A DNA stretch of 64,000 nt, from NCBI RefSeq assembly GCF_030161115.1, contig NZ_BSPQ01000005.1:372001-436000 (forward strand), read 5' to 3'. Origin of the DNA: Psychromonas marina (GTDB taxonomy: Bacteria > Pseudomonadota > Gammaproteobacteria > Enterobacterales > Psychromonadaceae). The notes under the pieces were generated by a model. It was not told the DNA's origin and made no database searches. It saw nothing but the letters and a program-made list of their open reading frames with translations. Made by a program: the position numbers and the translations under genes. Numbering within the stretch: the first letter of the stretch is position 1; the number at the start of each line of letters is the position of its first letter. Of the stretch, positions 8,669 to 18,343 are shown piece after piece.

Positions 8669-9997
8669 ATGTCTTTTTTGAACCGTATTAAAGTGTTACT
8701 AAGCGCTTTTATCCACTTTATCAACAGCTTGCCACGTAAACATTTTTTTGCTCTGATTATATTGTTTGTGTGTTTATTGATCGTTTCATTTTTACCGAGT
8801 CAGTCCATAGAAACGAAACCAATTACTCGCCAGCTCGTGTTACCGACTCAATCGACCGCAATAGATAATTACACTAAGGCTGAACCGATTGAGGTTGAAC
8901 GTGGTCAATATGGTGATTCAAGTTTTGATTTCAGTGGTAAGCGAGAGATAAAGTGGACAATTAAAGAGGGCGATACACTCAGTAATTTGTTCCAAGAAGA
9001 GGGCATTTCAGCAGCCGTTTTACACGAGCTACAAGAAGTAGATACATCGCATCTACGTTTGGGGAATCTGCTTCCAGGGCAAGAAATAAAAGTTTTATTA
9101 GATTCAGATAATTTGTTGTTAGCGTTAAAAATAAAGGTCGATTTTGCTAATACTCTGTCTTTCGTTTTAAAAGATGGTAGTTATATTGCGCTGCTGCAAA
9201 CAGAAAAAGGTGAGTGGCGAAATAGTTATTATCAAGGCACTGTCACTGGTAGTTTTTACGTCAATGCCAAAGCTGCAGGGCTTTCAGACGGACAGATTCA
9301 GCAAATATCAGGGGCATTACAAGAAAAGTTTGATTTTAATCGTCAACTTCGTGTCGGCGATACTTTCCAAGTGTTAGTTGCAAAACAATATATCGATGGT
9401 CAATACACATATGATAGTGAAGTCTTAGCGGTATTAATTAAAAATAACCGACAAACTTATAGTGCTTTCTTAAACGAAGACGGACGCTATTTTGACGCAG
9501 ACGGTAAAGGGTTAGGCAAAGCTTACCGCCGCTCCCCATTAGATGGTCGCTATCGAATCAGTTCTTCATTTAACCCTAAACGTTTACACCCAATTACTAA
9601 AAGAGTACGCCCACATAACGGTACTGACTTTGCTGTTGGTGTCGGTCATAAAGTCTATTCAATTGGTGATGGTGTGGTGCAATTCGCCGGTTATCACCCT
9701 GCTGCCGGTAACTACATCGTTATTAAACATGGCCGAAAATACACGACCCGTTACTTACATTTAAGTAAGTTATACGTGCGTAAAGGTCAGCGTATCAAAA
9801 TGGGTAAATTAATTGGTAAATCAGGGAACACTGGGCGCTCAACTGGTCCGCATCTACATTATGAGTTCCATATTTATGGTAAGCCGGTGAACCCAATGAA
9901 GGTTAATTTACCACTTTCAGCAGAGATTTCGCAAAAGAATAAAAAAGCGTTTAATACACGCCGTGATAACTTCTTAAAAGAGATGAATGAAATTTAG
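8669..9997 (+). CDS. mepM: Murein DD-endopeptidase, OapA/LysM plus M23 domains (MepM-like)
   Basis: A 442-residue cell-envelope peptidase. An inner-membrane anchor lies at about residues 25-45 (FFALIILFVCLLIVSF). A LysM-like domain follows (WTIKEGDTLSNLFQEEGIS, about 92-110), and then a C-terminal M23 peptidase domain with zinc ligands in RVRPHNGTDF and HLHYEFH (about residues 312-402). It matches E. coli MepM (YebA), which cuts D-Ala-mDap cross-links to let peptidoglycan expand. The frame opens at a TTG at 8657; I prefer the ATG at 8669. It is followed after 24 bases by the DUF3802 gene, probably in one transcript. Confidence 0.88.
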   Translation: MSFLNRIKVLLSAFIHFINSLPRKHFFALIILFVCLLIVSFLPSQSIETKPITRQLVLPTQSTAIDNYTKAEPIEVERGQYGDSSFDFSGKREIKWTIKEGDTLSNLFQEEGISAAVLHELQEVDTSHLRLGNLLPGQEIKVLLDSDNLLLALKIKVDFANTLSFVLKDGSYIALLQTEKGEWRNSYYQGTVTGSFYVNAKAAGLSDGQIQQISGALQEKFDFNRQLRVGDTFQVLVAKQYIDGQYTYDSEVLAVLIKNNRQTYSAFLNEDGRYFDADGKGLGKAYRRSPLDGRYRISSSFNPKRLHPITKRVRPHNGTDFAVGVGHKVYSIGDGVVQFAGYHPAAGNYIVIKHGRKYTTRYLHLSKLYVRKGQRIKMGKLIGKSGNTGRSTGPHLHYEFHIYGKPVNPMKVNLPLSAEISQKNKKAFNTRRDNFLKEMNEI

Positions 9998-10021
9998 TTA
10001 GCGGATTAAAGGAGTTTATTA

Positions 10022-10366
10022 ATGTTACTTAATAGTGAAGCATATCATGCTTGTATCGGGTATTTTGCCGACAATCTGGCACTCTTCGAAGGCGTTAATG
10101 ACGCTGCAGCAGGGGACCTTATTGCAGATATTGTTTCTGATCAAGTCGCTGGTATGCTGCTTACTTTTTTTCAGCAACAACGACACCTAAGTCATAAAAC
10201 GCGTTTACAGGTAATGGCTGAGGGAGATAAGTTAGTTGAGGATATTGAGCAAATATTAGGTCGTTTTTGGGAGAAACCTGCCACTGCGGCACAAGCAGAG
10301 TTTATTAATGAGTATTTTTTACTGCTTAAAAACAGTCTAGATTCACAAGCTTCTATACATAGTTAA
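10022..10366 (+). CDS. Small DUF3802-like protein
   Basis: A 114-residue, mostly helical, acidic protein without signal peptide or membrane segment. It resembles the DUF3802 family of marine gammaproteobacteria in length and in its N-terminal 'SEAYHACIGYFADNLALFE' pattern. Function unknown. It has a good AAGGAG ribosome binding site and follows mepM closely. AGCTAA-type repeat strings follow its stop codon. Confidence 0.6.
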   Translation: MLLNSEAYHACIGYFADNLALFEGVNDAAAGDLIADIVSDQVAGMLLTFFQQQRHLSHKTRLQVMAEGDKLVEDIEQILGRFWEKPATAAQAEFINEYFLLLKNSLDSQASIHS

Positions 10367-10464
10367 TGCTAATAGCTAATGCTGTTGGTTAATATTTAGC
10401 GTTAATAACCTATTCTAACCAATTAATGATTCGGTCAGAATAGGTTCCCTACCACTTAACTTGG

Positions 10465-10938
10465 TTAAGCAAGGGTATGATGTAGATGTACTACTTCAAG
10501 TAATTGATCTTCACGCTCAAAACGACTTTCCATAATCTGTCCTAATTCCGATAGATCTTTATCAAAATTAAGCAGTGCTTGTTCGCTCGCGTTTTCTGCA
10601 TATTTATCATTAAAGTTAAGTGCAGTATCGGTTGTTTTAGTGATGCGCGAGTATAGCTCTTGGGCTATCTTTAAGTTCTCTTCACCATCCAGTTTACACT
10701 GTGCAATGATCTGCTCATAGACTTCAAAATGTCCTCTTGAAGCGTAATCAAGTAATAGTTCACAGAACTGCGTTATCTTTTTTTGTTCAGGCAGGCTGCG
10801 TACTGAATTTTGGTAAGGCGGTAATCCTGCTAATTGGCAATACAAAACCACACACTCTTGGCGTGCTTCAAGCCAATCATCAATAATGGATAATGTTCCG
10901 CCCCATTCCTCTTTTGCTTGTTCTAATTTGGTTAGCAT
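10465..10938 (-). CDS. rsd: Regulator of sigma D (Rsd/AlgQ family)
   Basis: A 157-residue helical protein with the Rsd/AlgQ N-terminal pattern (LTKLEQAKEEWGG...IDDWLEARQECVVLYCQLAGL). Rsd binds sigma-70 region 4 and reduces its use in stationary phase; in E. coli it also stimulates SpoT. It is divergent from nudC and close to hemE, the E. coli rsd-nudC-hemE neighbourhood. The length matches E. coli Rsd (158). Confidence 0.9.
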   Translation of the reverse strand: MLTKLEQAKEEWGGTLSIIDDWLEARQECVVLYCQLAGLPPYQNSVRSLPEQKKITQFCELLLDYASRGHFEVYEQIIAQCKLDGEENLKIAQELYSRITKTTDTALNFNDKYAENASEQALLNFDKDLSELGQIMESRFEREDQLLEVVHLHHTLA

Positions 10939-11081
10939 CGCACTTCCTTCATTATTATTATTTTAGGGTCATTAATTTATCAAAACTAAAGAATATTACT
11001 ACTATCGTCAACTTGAATTTGAGTTTAACGCTTATCTTCATGTATAACTGTGAAGTGATTAAGGATTATTGGAAGGGAAAA

Positions 11082-11873
11082 ATGAATACTGAAAAAAACT
11101 GTTGGTGGTTTATTGTTGCTCAGGGGCAAATATTACTTCAACCGCTAGGGGATTTTGTGCCCTACGGTAATTTAGAAGATTTGCCTTTGGCAGAGTCCTT
11201 GGTCACTGAAAAAATTAAAATTGGTGAATACCAATCAAGCCCTTGTTATTTAGTGCAATTAGATCAACAGCTTGATATTGGTTTTGGTGAATATAGCGAC
11301 TTGCGTAGCTTATTAGGCAAGGTTGATGATCGTCTATTTGATCTTGCTGGGCGTGCATTCCAGCTAGTTAATTTTTATCAAACACATCAATATTGCGGTC
11401 AATGTGGGAATGAAATGCAAGCGATAGAATGGGAGGTGGCGATGAAGTGCTATCACTGCCAACATCGCTGTTACCCGCGTGTTTCACCGTGCATGATTGT
11501 TGCGGTACGTAAAGATAAGCAAATTTTATTAGCATTGCACCGTCGTCATCAAAAAGATGGCTTAGAGATATATACCACCCTAGCTGGCTTTACTGAAGCG
11601 GGTGAAACACTGGAGCAATGCGTTGAACGAGAAGTTTTTGAAGAGGTTGGCCTCAAGATTAAAAATATTGAGTATGTGACCAGTCAACCTTGGCCTTTCC
11701 CGCACTCGCTAATGATGGGCTACATTGCAGACTATCAATCGGGTGAGATAAAGATCGATCCAAGAGAGTTAACCAGTGCTGCTTGGTATGATATTGATGA
11801 TCTGCCAAACCTACCAAATGAAGGCACGGTAGCCAGAAAATTAATTAATTGTCAGATCGCTAACTGTCGCTAG
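11082..11873 (+). CDS. nudC: NADH pyrophosphatase / RNA decapping Nudix hydrolase
   Basis: A 263-residue NudC. A zinc ribbon (YCGQCG...KCYHCQHRCYPR, about residues 103-129) precedes the Nudix box GFTEAGETLEQCVEREVFEEVGL pattern (GX5EX7REUXEEXGU), and the NudC signature SQPWPFPHSLM follows. It cleaves NAD(H) to NMN(H) and AMP and removes NAD caps from RNA. The frame is open much further upstream, but the ATG at 11082 follows GGAAGGGAAA and gives the family length (E. coli 257). hemE follows 72 bases later. Confidence 0.95.
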   Translation: MNTEKNCWWFIVAQGQILLQPLGDFVPYGNLEDLPLAESLVTEKIKIGEYQSSPCYLVQLDQQLDIGFGEYSDLRSLLGKVDDRLFDLAGRAFQLVNFYQTHQYCGQCGNEMQAIEWEVAMKCYHCQHRCYPRVSPCMIVAVRKDKQILLALHRRHQKDGLEIYTTLAGFTEAGETLEQCVEREVFEEVGLKIKNIEYVTSQPWPFPHSLMMGYIADYQSGEIKIDPRELTSAAWYDIDDLPNLPNEGTVARKLINCQIANCR

Positions 11874-11945
11874 AAAATGATTAAAATGATTGTTAAAAAT
11901 GATAGCATACGCGCAACATAATTTTAAAAAGCAACAGGATAGAGC

Positions 11946-13010
11946 ATGACAGAATTAAAAAATGATCGATATATTCGCGCCTTATTAAAGCAAGATGTCG
12001 ATAAAACACCTGTATGGATGATGCGCCAAGCTGGACGCTACCTACCTGAATATAAAGCAACACGCGCTCAAGCGGGTGATTTTATGTCGCTATGCCGCAA
12101 TGCAGACCTTGCCTGTGAAGTGACGCTTCAGCCATTGCGTCGTTTTGATCTTGATGCCGCTATTCTTTTCTCTGATATTTTAACTATTCCTGATGCGATG
12201 GGACTAGGGCTTTACTTTTCAGAGGGTGAGGGTCCTAAGTTTGAACGCCCAATTAGCTGTAAAAAAGACGTTGATAACTTAATCATGCCTGATCCTGAAG
12301 GTGAATTGCAGTATGTGATGAATGCGGTACGTACTATTCGTCGTGATCTTAAAGGTGAAGTGCCATTAATTGGTTTTTCAGGCAGTCCTTGGACATTAGC
12401 AACTTATATGGTTGAAGGTAGCGGTTCAAAGTTTTTCACTAAAATTAAAAAAATGGCCTTTGCTGACCCTCAGATTTTACACGCACTATTAGACAAGTTA
12501 GCTGATTCTGTCATTAGTTACTTGAATGCACAAATCGCAGCTGGCGCGCAATCTGTGATGGTATTTGATACCTGGGGTGGTATTTTATCGCCACGCGATT
12601 ATAAAGACTTCTCATTACAATATATGGCAAAAATTGTGGATGGTTTAACCCGCAGTTATGATGGTCAAAAAATCCCAGTTACTCTATTCACCAAAAATGG
12701 TGGTCAATGGATCGAACAAATTGCAGATACTGGCTGTGATGCAATTGGCTTAGATTGGACTATTGATATGGCGACCGCTAAAGCACGTGTAGGTTCCCGT
12801 GTTGCATTACAAGGCAACATGGATCCATCGATGTTATACGCATCGCCAGAGCGTATTCGCCAGGAAGTCTCTACTATCCTTGAGAGCTTTGGTCCTGGTA
12901 ATGGTCATGTGTTTAACCTAGGGCATGGTATCCACTTAGATGTACCACCTGAAAATGCGAAAGTATTTGTTGATGCAGTACATGAATTGAGTGTCCCTTA
13001 CCATAAGTAA
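11946..13010 (+). CDS. hemE: Uroporphyrinogen decarboxylase
   Basis: A 354-residue HemE, full length. It decarboxylates uroporphyrinogen III to coproporphyrinogen III in haem synthesis. Family signatures are visible: [15 protein letters not shown] near the N-terminus with the active-site Arg, [12 protein letters not shown], and [26 protein letters not shown] gives the ribosome binding site. It lies downstream of nudC and is closed by an intrinsic terminator at 13041-13068. Confidence 0.97.
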   Translation: MTELKNDRYIRALLKQDVDKTPVWMMRQAGRYLPEYKATRAQAGDFMSLCRNADLACEVTLQPLRRFDLDAAILFSDILTIPDAMGLGLYFSEGEGPKFERPISCKKDVDNLIMPDPEGELQYVMNAVRTIRRDLKGEVPLIGFSGSPWTLATYMVEGSGSKFFTKIKKMAFADPQILHALLDKLADSVISYLNAQIAAGAQSVMVFDTWGGILSPRDYKDFSLQYMAKIVDGLTRSYDGQKIPVTLFTKNGGQWIEQIADTGCDAIGLDWTIDMATAKARVGSRVALQGNMDPSMLYASPERIRQEVSTILESFGPGNGHVFNLGHGIHLDVPPENAKVFVDAVHELSVPYHK

Positions 13011-13040
13011 CTACTCACTTTGATCATTCTTTGAGTAAAT

Positions 13041-13068
13041 AAAAACCATGCACATGCATGGTTTTTTT
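13041..13068 (+). terminator. Intrinsic terminator after hemE
   Basis: Stem AAAAACCATG/CATGGTTTTT (13041-13050 with 13057-13066) followed by T residues. Confidence 0.9.
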
Positions 13069-13290
13069 ATGTCTCAAGTAAAATGTGAATACGTTCCTTT
13101 GTTGTTGTTATTATTGATTTATTTAACTTTTTTTAGCTGGTTCCTGTATTGAACACTGCGTCATTTAAAAATAAATAGCTCAAATTAACATTGTTTTCGG
13201 GTAGAATAGCGCCACTAGATCTTCACCAGCGGAAATAGCTCACTTTGAACTATGACTGATGATTAATTTAACCGAGGAATGAGTAAGAAA

Positions 13291-14883
13291 ATGGAAACTA
13301 GCCGACCGATCAAAAGAGCACTATTAAGTGTTTCTGACAAAGCAGGTATTGTTGAATTTGCACGTGAATTAGCGGAAAAAGGAGTTGAAATTCTGTCTAC
13401 AGGCGGAACTTGTAAACTACTTGCTGATAATGGCATTAATGTTACTGAAGTTTCAGATTACACAGGTTTTCCTGAGATGATGGATGGCCGTGTTAAAACA
13501 CTCCACCCGAAAATTCATGGTGGCATTCTTGCTCGCCGCGGTGTTGACGAAGATATTATGTCAGCAAATGATATCCAAGCAATTGATATGGTTGTTGTAA
13601 ACCTATATCCATTTGCTGCAACGGTTGCTAACCCAGATTGTAAGCTTGAAGATGCAATTGAAAATATCGATATCGGTGGTCCAACGATGGTTCGCTCTGC
13701 TGCGAAAAATCATAAAGACGTAACGATTGTCGTTAATGCTTCTGATTACTCACGCATCTTAACGGAGATGAATGATAATCAAGGTGGTTTAACTTACCAA
13801 ACTCGTTTCGATTTAGCGATTGCTGCTTTTGAGCATACAGCACAATACGACGGTATGATTGCTAATTACTTCGGTACAAAAGTACCTAGCTACGGCGAAA
13901 ACAAAGAGGGTGATGAGGAATCTCAATTCCCACGCACATTCAACATGCAATTCCAGAAAAAGCAAGATATGCGTTACGGTGAAAACTCTCACCAATCTGC
14001 TGCTTTTTATGTTGAAAATGAAGTACAAGAAGCGTCAGTTGCAACAGCGACTCAGCTTCAAGGTAAAGCTCTTTCTTACAATAACATTGCAGATACTGAT
14101 GCAGCGCTTGAGTGTGTTAAAGAGTTCAGCGAACCAGCATGTGTGATTGTTAAGCACGCAAATCCATGTGGTGTTGCCGTTGCAGGTAACATTCTTGATG
14201 CCTACGAAGGTGCTTACAAAACAGACCCTACATCAGCATTTGGTGGCATCATCGCCTTTAACCGTGAGTTAGATGCAGATACTGCTGAAGCGATTGTTTC
14301 TCGTCAATTCGTTGAAGTGATCATCGCACCATCAGTAAGCGCAGAAGCGGCACAAATTGTAGCGGCTAAGAAAAACCTACGTTTATTAGAGTGTGGCGAA
14401 TGGGCTGATAAAACGACTGAGTTTGACATTAAACGTGTTAACGGTGGTTTATTAGTACAGGATCGCGACCAAGGTATGGTTGGACTTGAAGATCTTAAAG
14501 TCGTTTCTAAACGTCAACCTACTGAAGCTGAATTTGCAGATCTACTATTTAGCTGGAAAGTAGCTAAATTTGTTAAATCAAACGCAATTGTTTACGTTAA
14601 AAACAGTGCAACTGTAGGTGTTGGCGCAGGTCAAATGAGCCGTGTTTACAGTGCTAAAATCGCAGGTATTAAAGCTGCTGATGAAAACCTAGTGGTTGAA
14701 GGTTCAGTAATGTCATCGGATGCGTTCTTCCCATTCCGTGACGGTATTGATGCAGCAGCAGAAGCTGGCATTAGTTGTGTGATTCAGCCAGGTGGTTCAA
14801 TGCGTGATGATGAAGTTATCGCAGCAGCAGACGAACATAACATGGCAATGGTGTTCACGGGAATGCGTCACTTCCGCCATTAA
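13291..14883 (+). CDS. purH: Bifunctional AICAR transformylase / IMP cyclohydrolase
   Basis: A 530-residue PurH carrying out the last two steps of IMP synthesis. The N-terminal MGS-like cyclohydrolase domain ([40 protein letters not shown]) is followed by the transformylase domain with KHANPCG and the C-terminal TGMRHFRH. ATGs lie at 13279 and 13291. GAGGA (13274-13278) abuts the first, leaving no spacing, while the start at 13291 aligns with the E. coli N-terminus, so I use 13291. No PurR-box could be found upstream. purD follows after an unusually long repeat-rich spacer. Confidence 0.96.
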   Translation: METSRPIKRALLSVSDKAGIVEFARELAEKGVEILSTGGTCKLLADNGINVTEVSDYTGFPEMMDGRVKTLHPKIHGGILARRGVDEDIMSANDIQAIDMVVVNLYPFAATVANPDCKLEDAIENIDIGGPTMVRSAAKNHKDVTIVVNASDYSRILTEMNDNQGGLTYQTRFDLAIAAFEHTAQYDGMIANYFGTKVPSYGENKEGDEESQFPRTFNMQFQKKQDMRYGENSHQSAAFYVENEVQEASVATATQLQGKALSYNNIADTDAALECVKEFSEPACVIVKHANPCGVAVAGNILDAYEGAYKTDPTSAFGGIIAFNRELDADTAEAIVSRQFVEVIIAPSVSAEAAQIVAAKKNLRLLECGEWADKTTEFDIKRVNGGLLVQDRDQGMVGLEDLKVVSKRQPTEAEFADLLFSWKVAKFVKSNAIVYVKNSATVGVGAGQMSRVYSAKIAGIKAADENLVVEGSVMSSDAFFPFRDGIDAAAEAGISCVIQPGGSMRDDEVIAAADEHNMAMVFTGMRHFRH

Positions 14884-14921
14884 TCATTTTTTGCGTCGTG
14901 CTTTAGTTCGAACTCGGCGTT

Positions 14922-15001
14922 AAAAGTGCTCACTTGCAGTAGCAAGCTCCGCGCTTTTGCCTTGATTTCGGACGAAATCACTTAGCAAAAAAACGATTAA
15001 T
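14922..15001 (+). repeat. purH-purD hairpin repeat, copy 1
   Basis: Outer stem AAAAGTGC/GCGCTTTT (one G-T pair) encloses the inner hairpin CTTGC-AGTA-GCAAG. A second hairpin follows, GATTTC (14964-14969) with GAAATC (14974-14979), and then CACTTAGCAAAA. Confidence 0.85.
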
Positions 15002-15015
15002 CTAATTGTAATTTT

Positions 15016-15101
15016 AAGGTGAAAACCGCTCATTTGCAGTAGCAAGCTCCGCGTTTTCACCTTGGTTTCAGACTAAACCACTTAGTAAAAATACAATTAA
15101 C
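15016..15101 (+). repeat. purH-purD hairpin repeat, copy 2
   Basis: Outer stem AAGGTGAAAAC/GTTTTCACCTT, an inner TTGC-AGTA-GCAA hairpin, then a second hairpin GGTTT (15064-15068) with AAACC (15075-15079) and CACTTAGTAAAA. The inner hairpins are offset exactly 100 bases from copy 1. Confidence 0.85.
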
Positions 15102-15140
15102 CTTTTACCTTAATTTAAAATGAAATCACTTAGTAAAAGA
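15102..15140 (+). repeat. purH-purD hairpin repeat, partial copy 3
   Basis: Only the second half of the element is present: TTACCTT, a weakened ATTT/AAAT dyad and the CACTTAGTAAAA tail (from about 15127). It looks like a decayed copy. Confidence 0.7.
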
Positions 15141-15302
15141 GATAAACCTTTTAAATTTTTATTAAAGAATTGCAGTGAGTCAGAGCTAAGCTATTTAGCG
15201 TTAGTTCAAGGAAAAAGCGCGCAGTTTAGTCCTTTAAATGCGCACTTTTGACGATGAAATAGTGCTAAATGGCGACGGTCTGGTTCACGTGAGGAAAACA
15301 GA

Positions 15303-16592
15303 ATGAATGTACTGATTATTGGTAATGGCGGTCGTGAGCATGCTCTAGCATGGAAAGTGGCTCAGAATGAACAAGTTAAAAATATCTTTGTTGCACCGGG
15401 TAATGCAGGTAGCGCACTTGAAGCTAAAGTCTCGAATGTAAATATCGGTGTTGAAGATATCGATGCATTGGTTGCTTTTGCAAAAGAAAACAACGTTGAG
15501 CTAACCATTGTTGGCCCTGAAGCTCCGCTAGTAATTGGTGTGGTTGATGCATTCCAAGAAGCAGGTCTTGCTTGTTTCGGTCCAACTAAGGGCGCTGCAC
15601 AGTTAGAAGGCTCTAAAGCATTCACTAAAGACTTCTTAGCACGTCATGATATCCCAAGCGCTTGGTACCAAAATTTCACTGAAGTAGAGCCTGCATTGGC
15701 TTATGTCCGTGAAAAAGGCGCACCAATCGTAATCAAAGCTGATGGCCTTGCTGCGGGTAAAGGCGTAATTGTTGCGATGACGCTTCAAGAAGCTGAAGAT
15801 GCGATTCAAGATATGCTTGCCGGTAATGCATTTGGCGAAGCGGGCCACCGTGTTGTCATTGAAGAGTTCTTAGATGGTGAAGAAGCTTCATTTATCGTGA
15901 TGGTAGATGGTGAAAACATTGTACCGATGGCAACAAGCCAAGATCATAAACGTGTAGGTGATGGCGATACAGGTCCTAACACAGGTGGCATGGGCGCATA
16001 TTCTCCTGCACCAGTAGTAACACCTGAAATGCATGACCGTATTATGGACTTGGTGATTAAACCTACCGTTGAAGGCATGGCAAGTGAAGGTAATACTTAC
16101 ACTGGTTTCCTTTACGCGGGTCTAATGATCATGGCCGATGGAACACCTAAAGTCATTGAATATAACTGTCGTTTTGGTGATCCTGAAACACAGCCGATCA
16201 TGTTACGTATGAAGTCTGACATTGTTACTTTATGTCTTGCTGGTGTTAACGGTGAACTTAACGGCATGGTTGCTGAATTTGATTCTCGTGCTGCAATTGG
16301 TGTTGTATTAGCCGCTGGCGGTTACCCTGCTGATTACAAAAAAGGCTTAGTGATTTCTGGTATTCCAGCAGAATCTGAAGGTCTTAAAGTTTTCCATGCG
16401 GGCACAACAGAAGTTGATGGCGAAGTAGTTACAAACGGTGGCCGTGTACTGTGTGCAACAGCACTTGGTAATACTGTAACTGAAGCGCAGCAGAAAGCTT
16501 ATGAGCTGACTAAACAGATTAGTTGGGATGGCATGTTCCATCGTAACGATATCGCTTACCGTGCGATTGCGCGTGAAGCTGAAAAATCATAG
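15303..16592 (+). CDS. purD: Phosphoribosylamine-glycine ligase
   Basis: A 429-residue ATP-grasp enzyme (GAR synthetase) that joins glycine to phosphoribosylamine in purine synthesis. It shows the N-terminal VLIIGNGGREHALAWK, the ATP-grasp core IVIKADGLAAGKGVIVA, the MATSQDHKRVGDGDTGPNTG signature, and YNCRFGDPETQ near the metal site. GAGGAAAACAGA gives the ribosome binding site. Full length. An intrinsic terminator follows at 16641-16681. Confidence 0.98.
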   Translation: MNVLIIGNGGREHALAWKVAQNEQVKNIFVAPGNAGSALEAKVSNVNIGVEDIDALVAFAKENNVELTIVGPEAPLVIGVVDAFQEAGLACFGPTKGAAQLEGSKAFTKDFLARHDIPSAWYQNFTEVEPALAYVREKGAPIVIKADGLAAGKGVIVAMTLQEAEDAIQDMLAGNAFGEAGHRVVIEEFLDGEEASFIVMVDGENIVPMATSQDHKRVGDGDTGPNTGGMGAYSPAPVVTPEMHDRIMDLVIKPTVEGMASEGNTYTGFLYAGLMIMADGTPKVIEYNCRFGDPETQPIMLRMKSDIVTLCLAGVNGELNGMVAEFDSRAAIGVVLAAGGYPADYKKGLVISGIPAESEGLKVFHAGTTEVDGEVVTNGGRVLCATALGNTVTEAQQKAYELTKQISWDGMFHRNDIAYRAIAREAEKS

Positions 16593-16640
16593 AAAGTTGT
16601 TAGTCGTTAGCTGTTAGTTATTAGCTAGGGACATACACTA

Positions 16641-16681
16641 AAAAGCCGATGCATCTATTTATATAGGGCATCGGCTTTTTT
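16641..16681. terminator. Terminator after purD
   Basis: A 12-bp stem AAAAGCCGATGC (16641-16652) with GCATCGGCTTTT (16668-16679), then T residues. It may also end minus-strand transcription of the reductase gene. Confidence 0.92.
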
Positions 16682-16707
16682 GATCTTTGCTGTGAAGCTT
16701 AAAGTCT

Positions 16708-16812
16708 CGAGCTACGAGCTACGAGCTACGAAGTTCGCTACTCGCCACTCAAAGTTCGTGACTCGCCACTCGAATTTCGTGATTCGCCACTCGAAGTTCG
16801 TTACTCGTAGCT
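16708..16812. repeat. CGAGCTA triplet and 21-bp degenerate tandem repeats
   Basis: Three head-to-tail CGAGCTA units (16708-16728), then four imperfect units of about 21 bases resembling TTCGTGACTCGCCACTCGAA (16731-16812). The array ends in an inverted CGTAGCT at the stop codon of the next minus-strand gene. Confidence 0.93.
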
Positions 16813-17830
16813 ATATCTCAACCACTAAATCTGAATTCGCTTTAGTACTACAACTCAATACATACCCTAACTCAATCTGCTCCGCTGTCAGCGTCTCTTG
16901 ACTCGTACTGACTACATTGCCAGAGACTTTACACTTACACGCCCCACAGACGCCTGATTTGCACGAATAAGGTACTTTAATACCTGCGCCATGCAGTGCA
17001 TCTAGTAACGTTTGCTGATCATTGGCAATAAAGGCTTTATCAATAGCTGGTACGCTAATCTCATGGGTGATATCAGAGAAGACTGTCTCGCCAGTTTTCG
17101 CTTCGGCTACAAAACTTTCTTTATGGAAATAGTCCATATCAAAATCAGTTGCAGAGACAATCTCTTCAACTGATTTCATGTACAAAGAAGGTCCACAAAT
17201 GAAGATTGTCTGCTCGCTAACACTTGCTACCAATTCAGCGAACATTGTTTTGTCCAAACGGCCATGAAAATCAGTCGCATTATCTGTCGTTTCTAAAATC
17301 ATCGTTAGGCGGAAGTTTTTATGTTTATCAGCAAGTTCGTTTAATAGCGACAGCATAATCACATCGTCACTGCGACGAGCGCTATGGATAAAGTGGATGT
17401 TAATTGCTTGCTCGGTATCAAGAATATCACGTGCAATCGCCAGACATGGTGTAATGCCACTGCCCGCGCTCATTAACAGTAGATTGTTGGTAGTTTTATT
17501 TTCTTCACGGGTAAATTTACCCGCTGGTGCCATTGCAGGAAGCGCATGACCAGCTTGTAAGTTATCAATCAGGTAATTAGATATCTTTCCACCTGGAACT
17601 CGTTTAATAGCTACTGTCACACTATTAGGTTTTGCTGGTGATGAGCAGATCGAGTAGGCGCGATATAATAGATTATTGTAATGATTAATTTCAAAAGTTA
17701 AAAATTGACCTGCTTGAAAATTAAAAGGACGTTGGTCTAGATGTTCAAATTCAAAAGTACTTGCATCACTGGTTTCATCAACACGTTTAATGCAGCGTAG
17801 GCGTTCAAATTGGTTTTCAGTCGTTGTCAT
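16811..17830 (-). CDS. Hybrid-cluster-type NADH oxidoreductase with C-terminal 2Fe-2S ferredoxin
   Basis: A 339-residue flavin reductase. A ferredoxin-NADP reductase-like FAD domain (RAYSICSSP, about residues 75-83) and NAD domain (LLLMSAGSGITPCLAI, about 136-151; FICGP) are fused to a plant-type ferredoxin with the cluster motif CKSGVCGACKCKVSG plus a distal Cys (YVLSCSTKA). The order FAD-NAD-2Fe-2S matches Hcr-like NADH oxidoreductases that reduce hybrid-cluster proteins, and related oxygenase reductases. No hcp gene is nearby, so the partner is unknown. I choose the ATG at 17830 because the longer frame runs into the hupA terminator. Confidence 0.85.
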   Translation of the reverse strand: MTTTENQFERLRCIKRVDETSDASTFEFEHLDQRPFNFQAGQFLTFEINHYNNLLYRAYSICSSPAKPNSVTVAIKRVPGGKISNYLIDNLQAGHALPAMAPAGKFTREENKTTNNLLLMSAGSGITPCLAIARDILDTEQAINIHFIHSARRSDDVIMLSLLNELADKHKNFRLTMILETTDNATDFHGRLDKTMFAELVASVSEQTIFICGPSLYMKSVEEIVSATDFDMDYFHKESFVAEAKTGETVFSDITHEISVPAIDKAFIANDQQTLLDALHGAGIKVPYSCKSGVCGACKCKVSGNVVSTSQETLTAEQIELGYVLSCSTKANSDLVVEI

Positions 17831-17856
17831 GCGTTTCTCTTGAGTAAAAGTGAGGC

Positions 17857-17890
17857 TAAAAAAAAGGTGAAACCGAAGTTTCACCTTTTT
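17857..17890 (-). terminator. Terminator after hupA with UUCG tetraloop
   Basis: A 13-bp stem (17861-17873 with 17878-17890) closed, on the minus strand, by a TTCG tetraloop and followed by T residues. It ends hupA and lies just before the reductase start. Confidence 0.93.
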
Positions 17891-17909
17891 AGTGTTTAAT
17901 GGCTAAAGA

Positions 17910-18185
17910 TTAGCCATTAACAGATTCTTTAAGTGCTTTACCAGCAACAAAAGCAGGTACGTTTGCTGCTTTAATTTCAATATCTGCACCCGTTTGTGGG
18001 TTGCGACCAGTACGTGCTGCACGGTGGTTTACTTTAAAAGTACCAAAACCGATAAGCTGAACGGGTTCGCCATCTTTTAGGCTATCAGTGACGCTTGCAA
18101 GAATTTGCTCTAAAGCTGCTTTTGCTTGAACTTTAGTCAATTCTGATTTTTCTGCGATGTCTGCAACAAGTTGAGTTTTATTCAT
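17910..18185 (-). CDS. hupA: DNA-binding protein HU-alpha
   Basis: A 91-residue HU. The N-terminal [18 protein letters not shown], the DNA-binding arm [21 protein letters not shown] and the C-terminal [11 protein letters not shown] are all characteristic. HU bends and compacts DNA and supports replication and recombination. Sequence and the yjaG neighbour point to the HupA rather than the HupB lineage. It is closed by the strong UUCG terminator downstream. Confidence 0.95.
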   Translation of the reverse strand: MNKTQLVADIAEKSELTKVQAKAALEQILASVTDSLKDGEPVQLIGFGTFKVNHRAARTGRNPQTGADIEIKAANVPAFVAGKALKESVNG

Positions 18186-18343
18186 TTATCGATTTCCATA
18201 ATTAGTAAGGAGAAAATTAATGTAACTTACCGAAATAATGTATTTCAAGTGCTATTACGAAGTAAAGATTAATCACAACAAAACGATAATAAATTACTTT
18301 TAAATGTTTTTATTGTGCCAAAAATCACATAAATTTCATGAAA

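Larger units (their letters stand above)
14884..15302. other. Structured repeat-rich purH-purD spacer
   Basis: 419 bases without a gene. It holds two copies of a hairpin-forming element at an exact 100-base offset (about 14922-15001 and 15018-15103) and a partial third copy (about 15101-15140). Downstream is a further long dyad (AAAAAGCGCGCA at about 15211 pairing with TGCGCACTTTT at about 15239). purH and purD are otherwise often adjacent in gammaproteobacteria. Confidence 0.8.

Noticed and set aside
13069-13290. PurR operator upstream of purH
   Set aside because: No string close to ACGCAAACGTTTNCGT could be found by eye.
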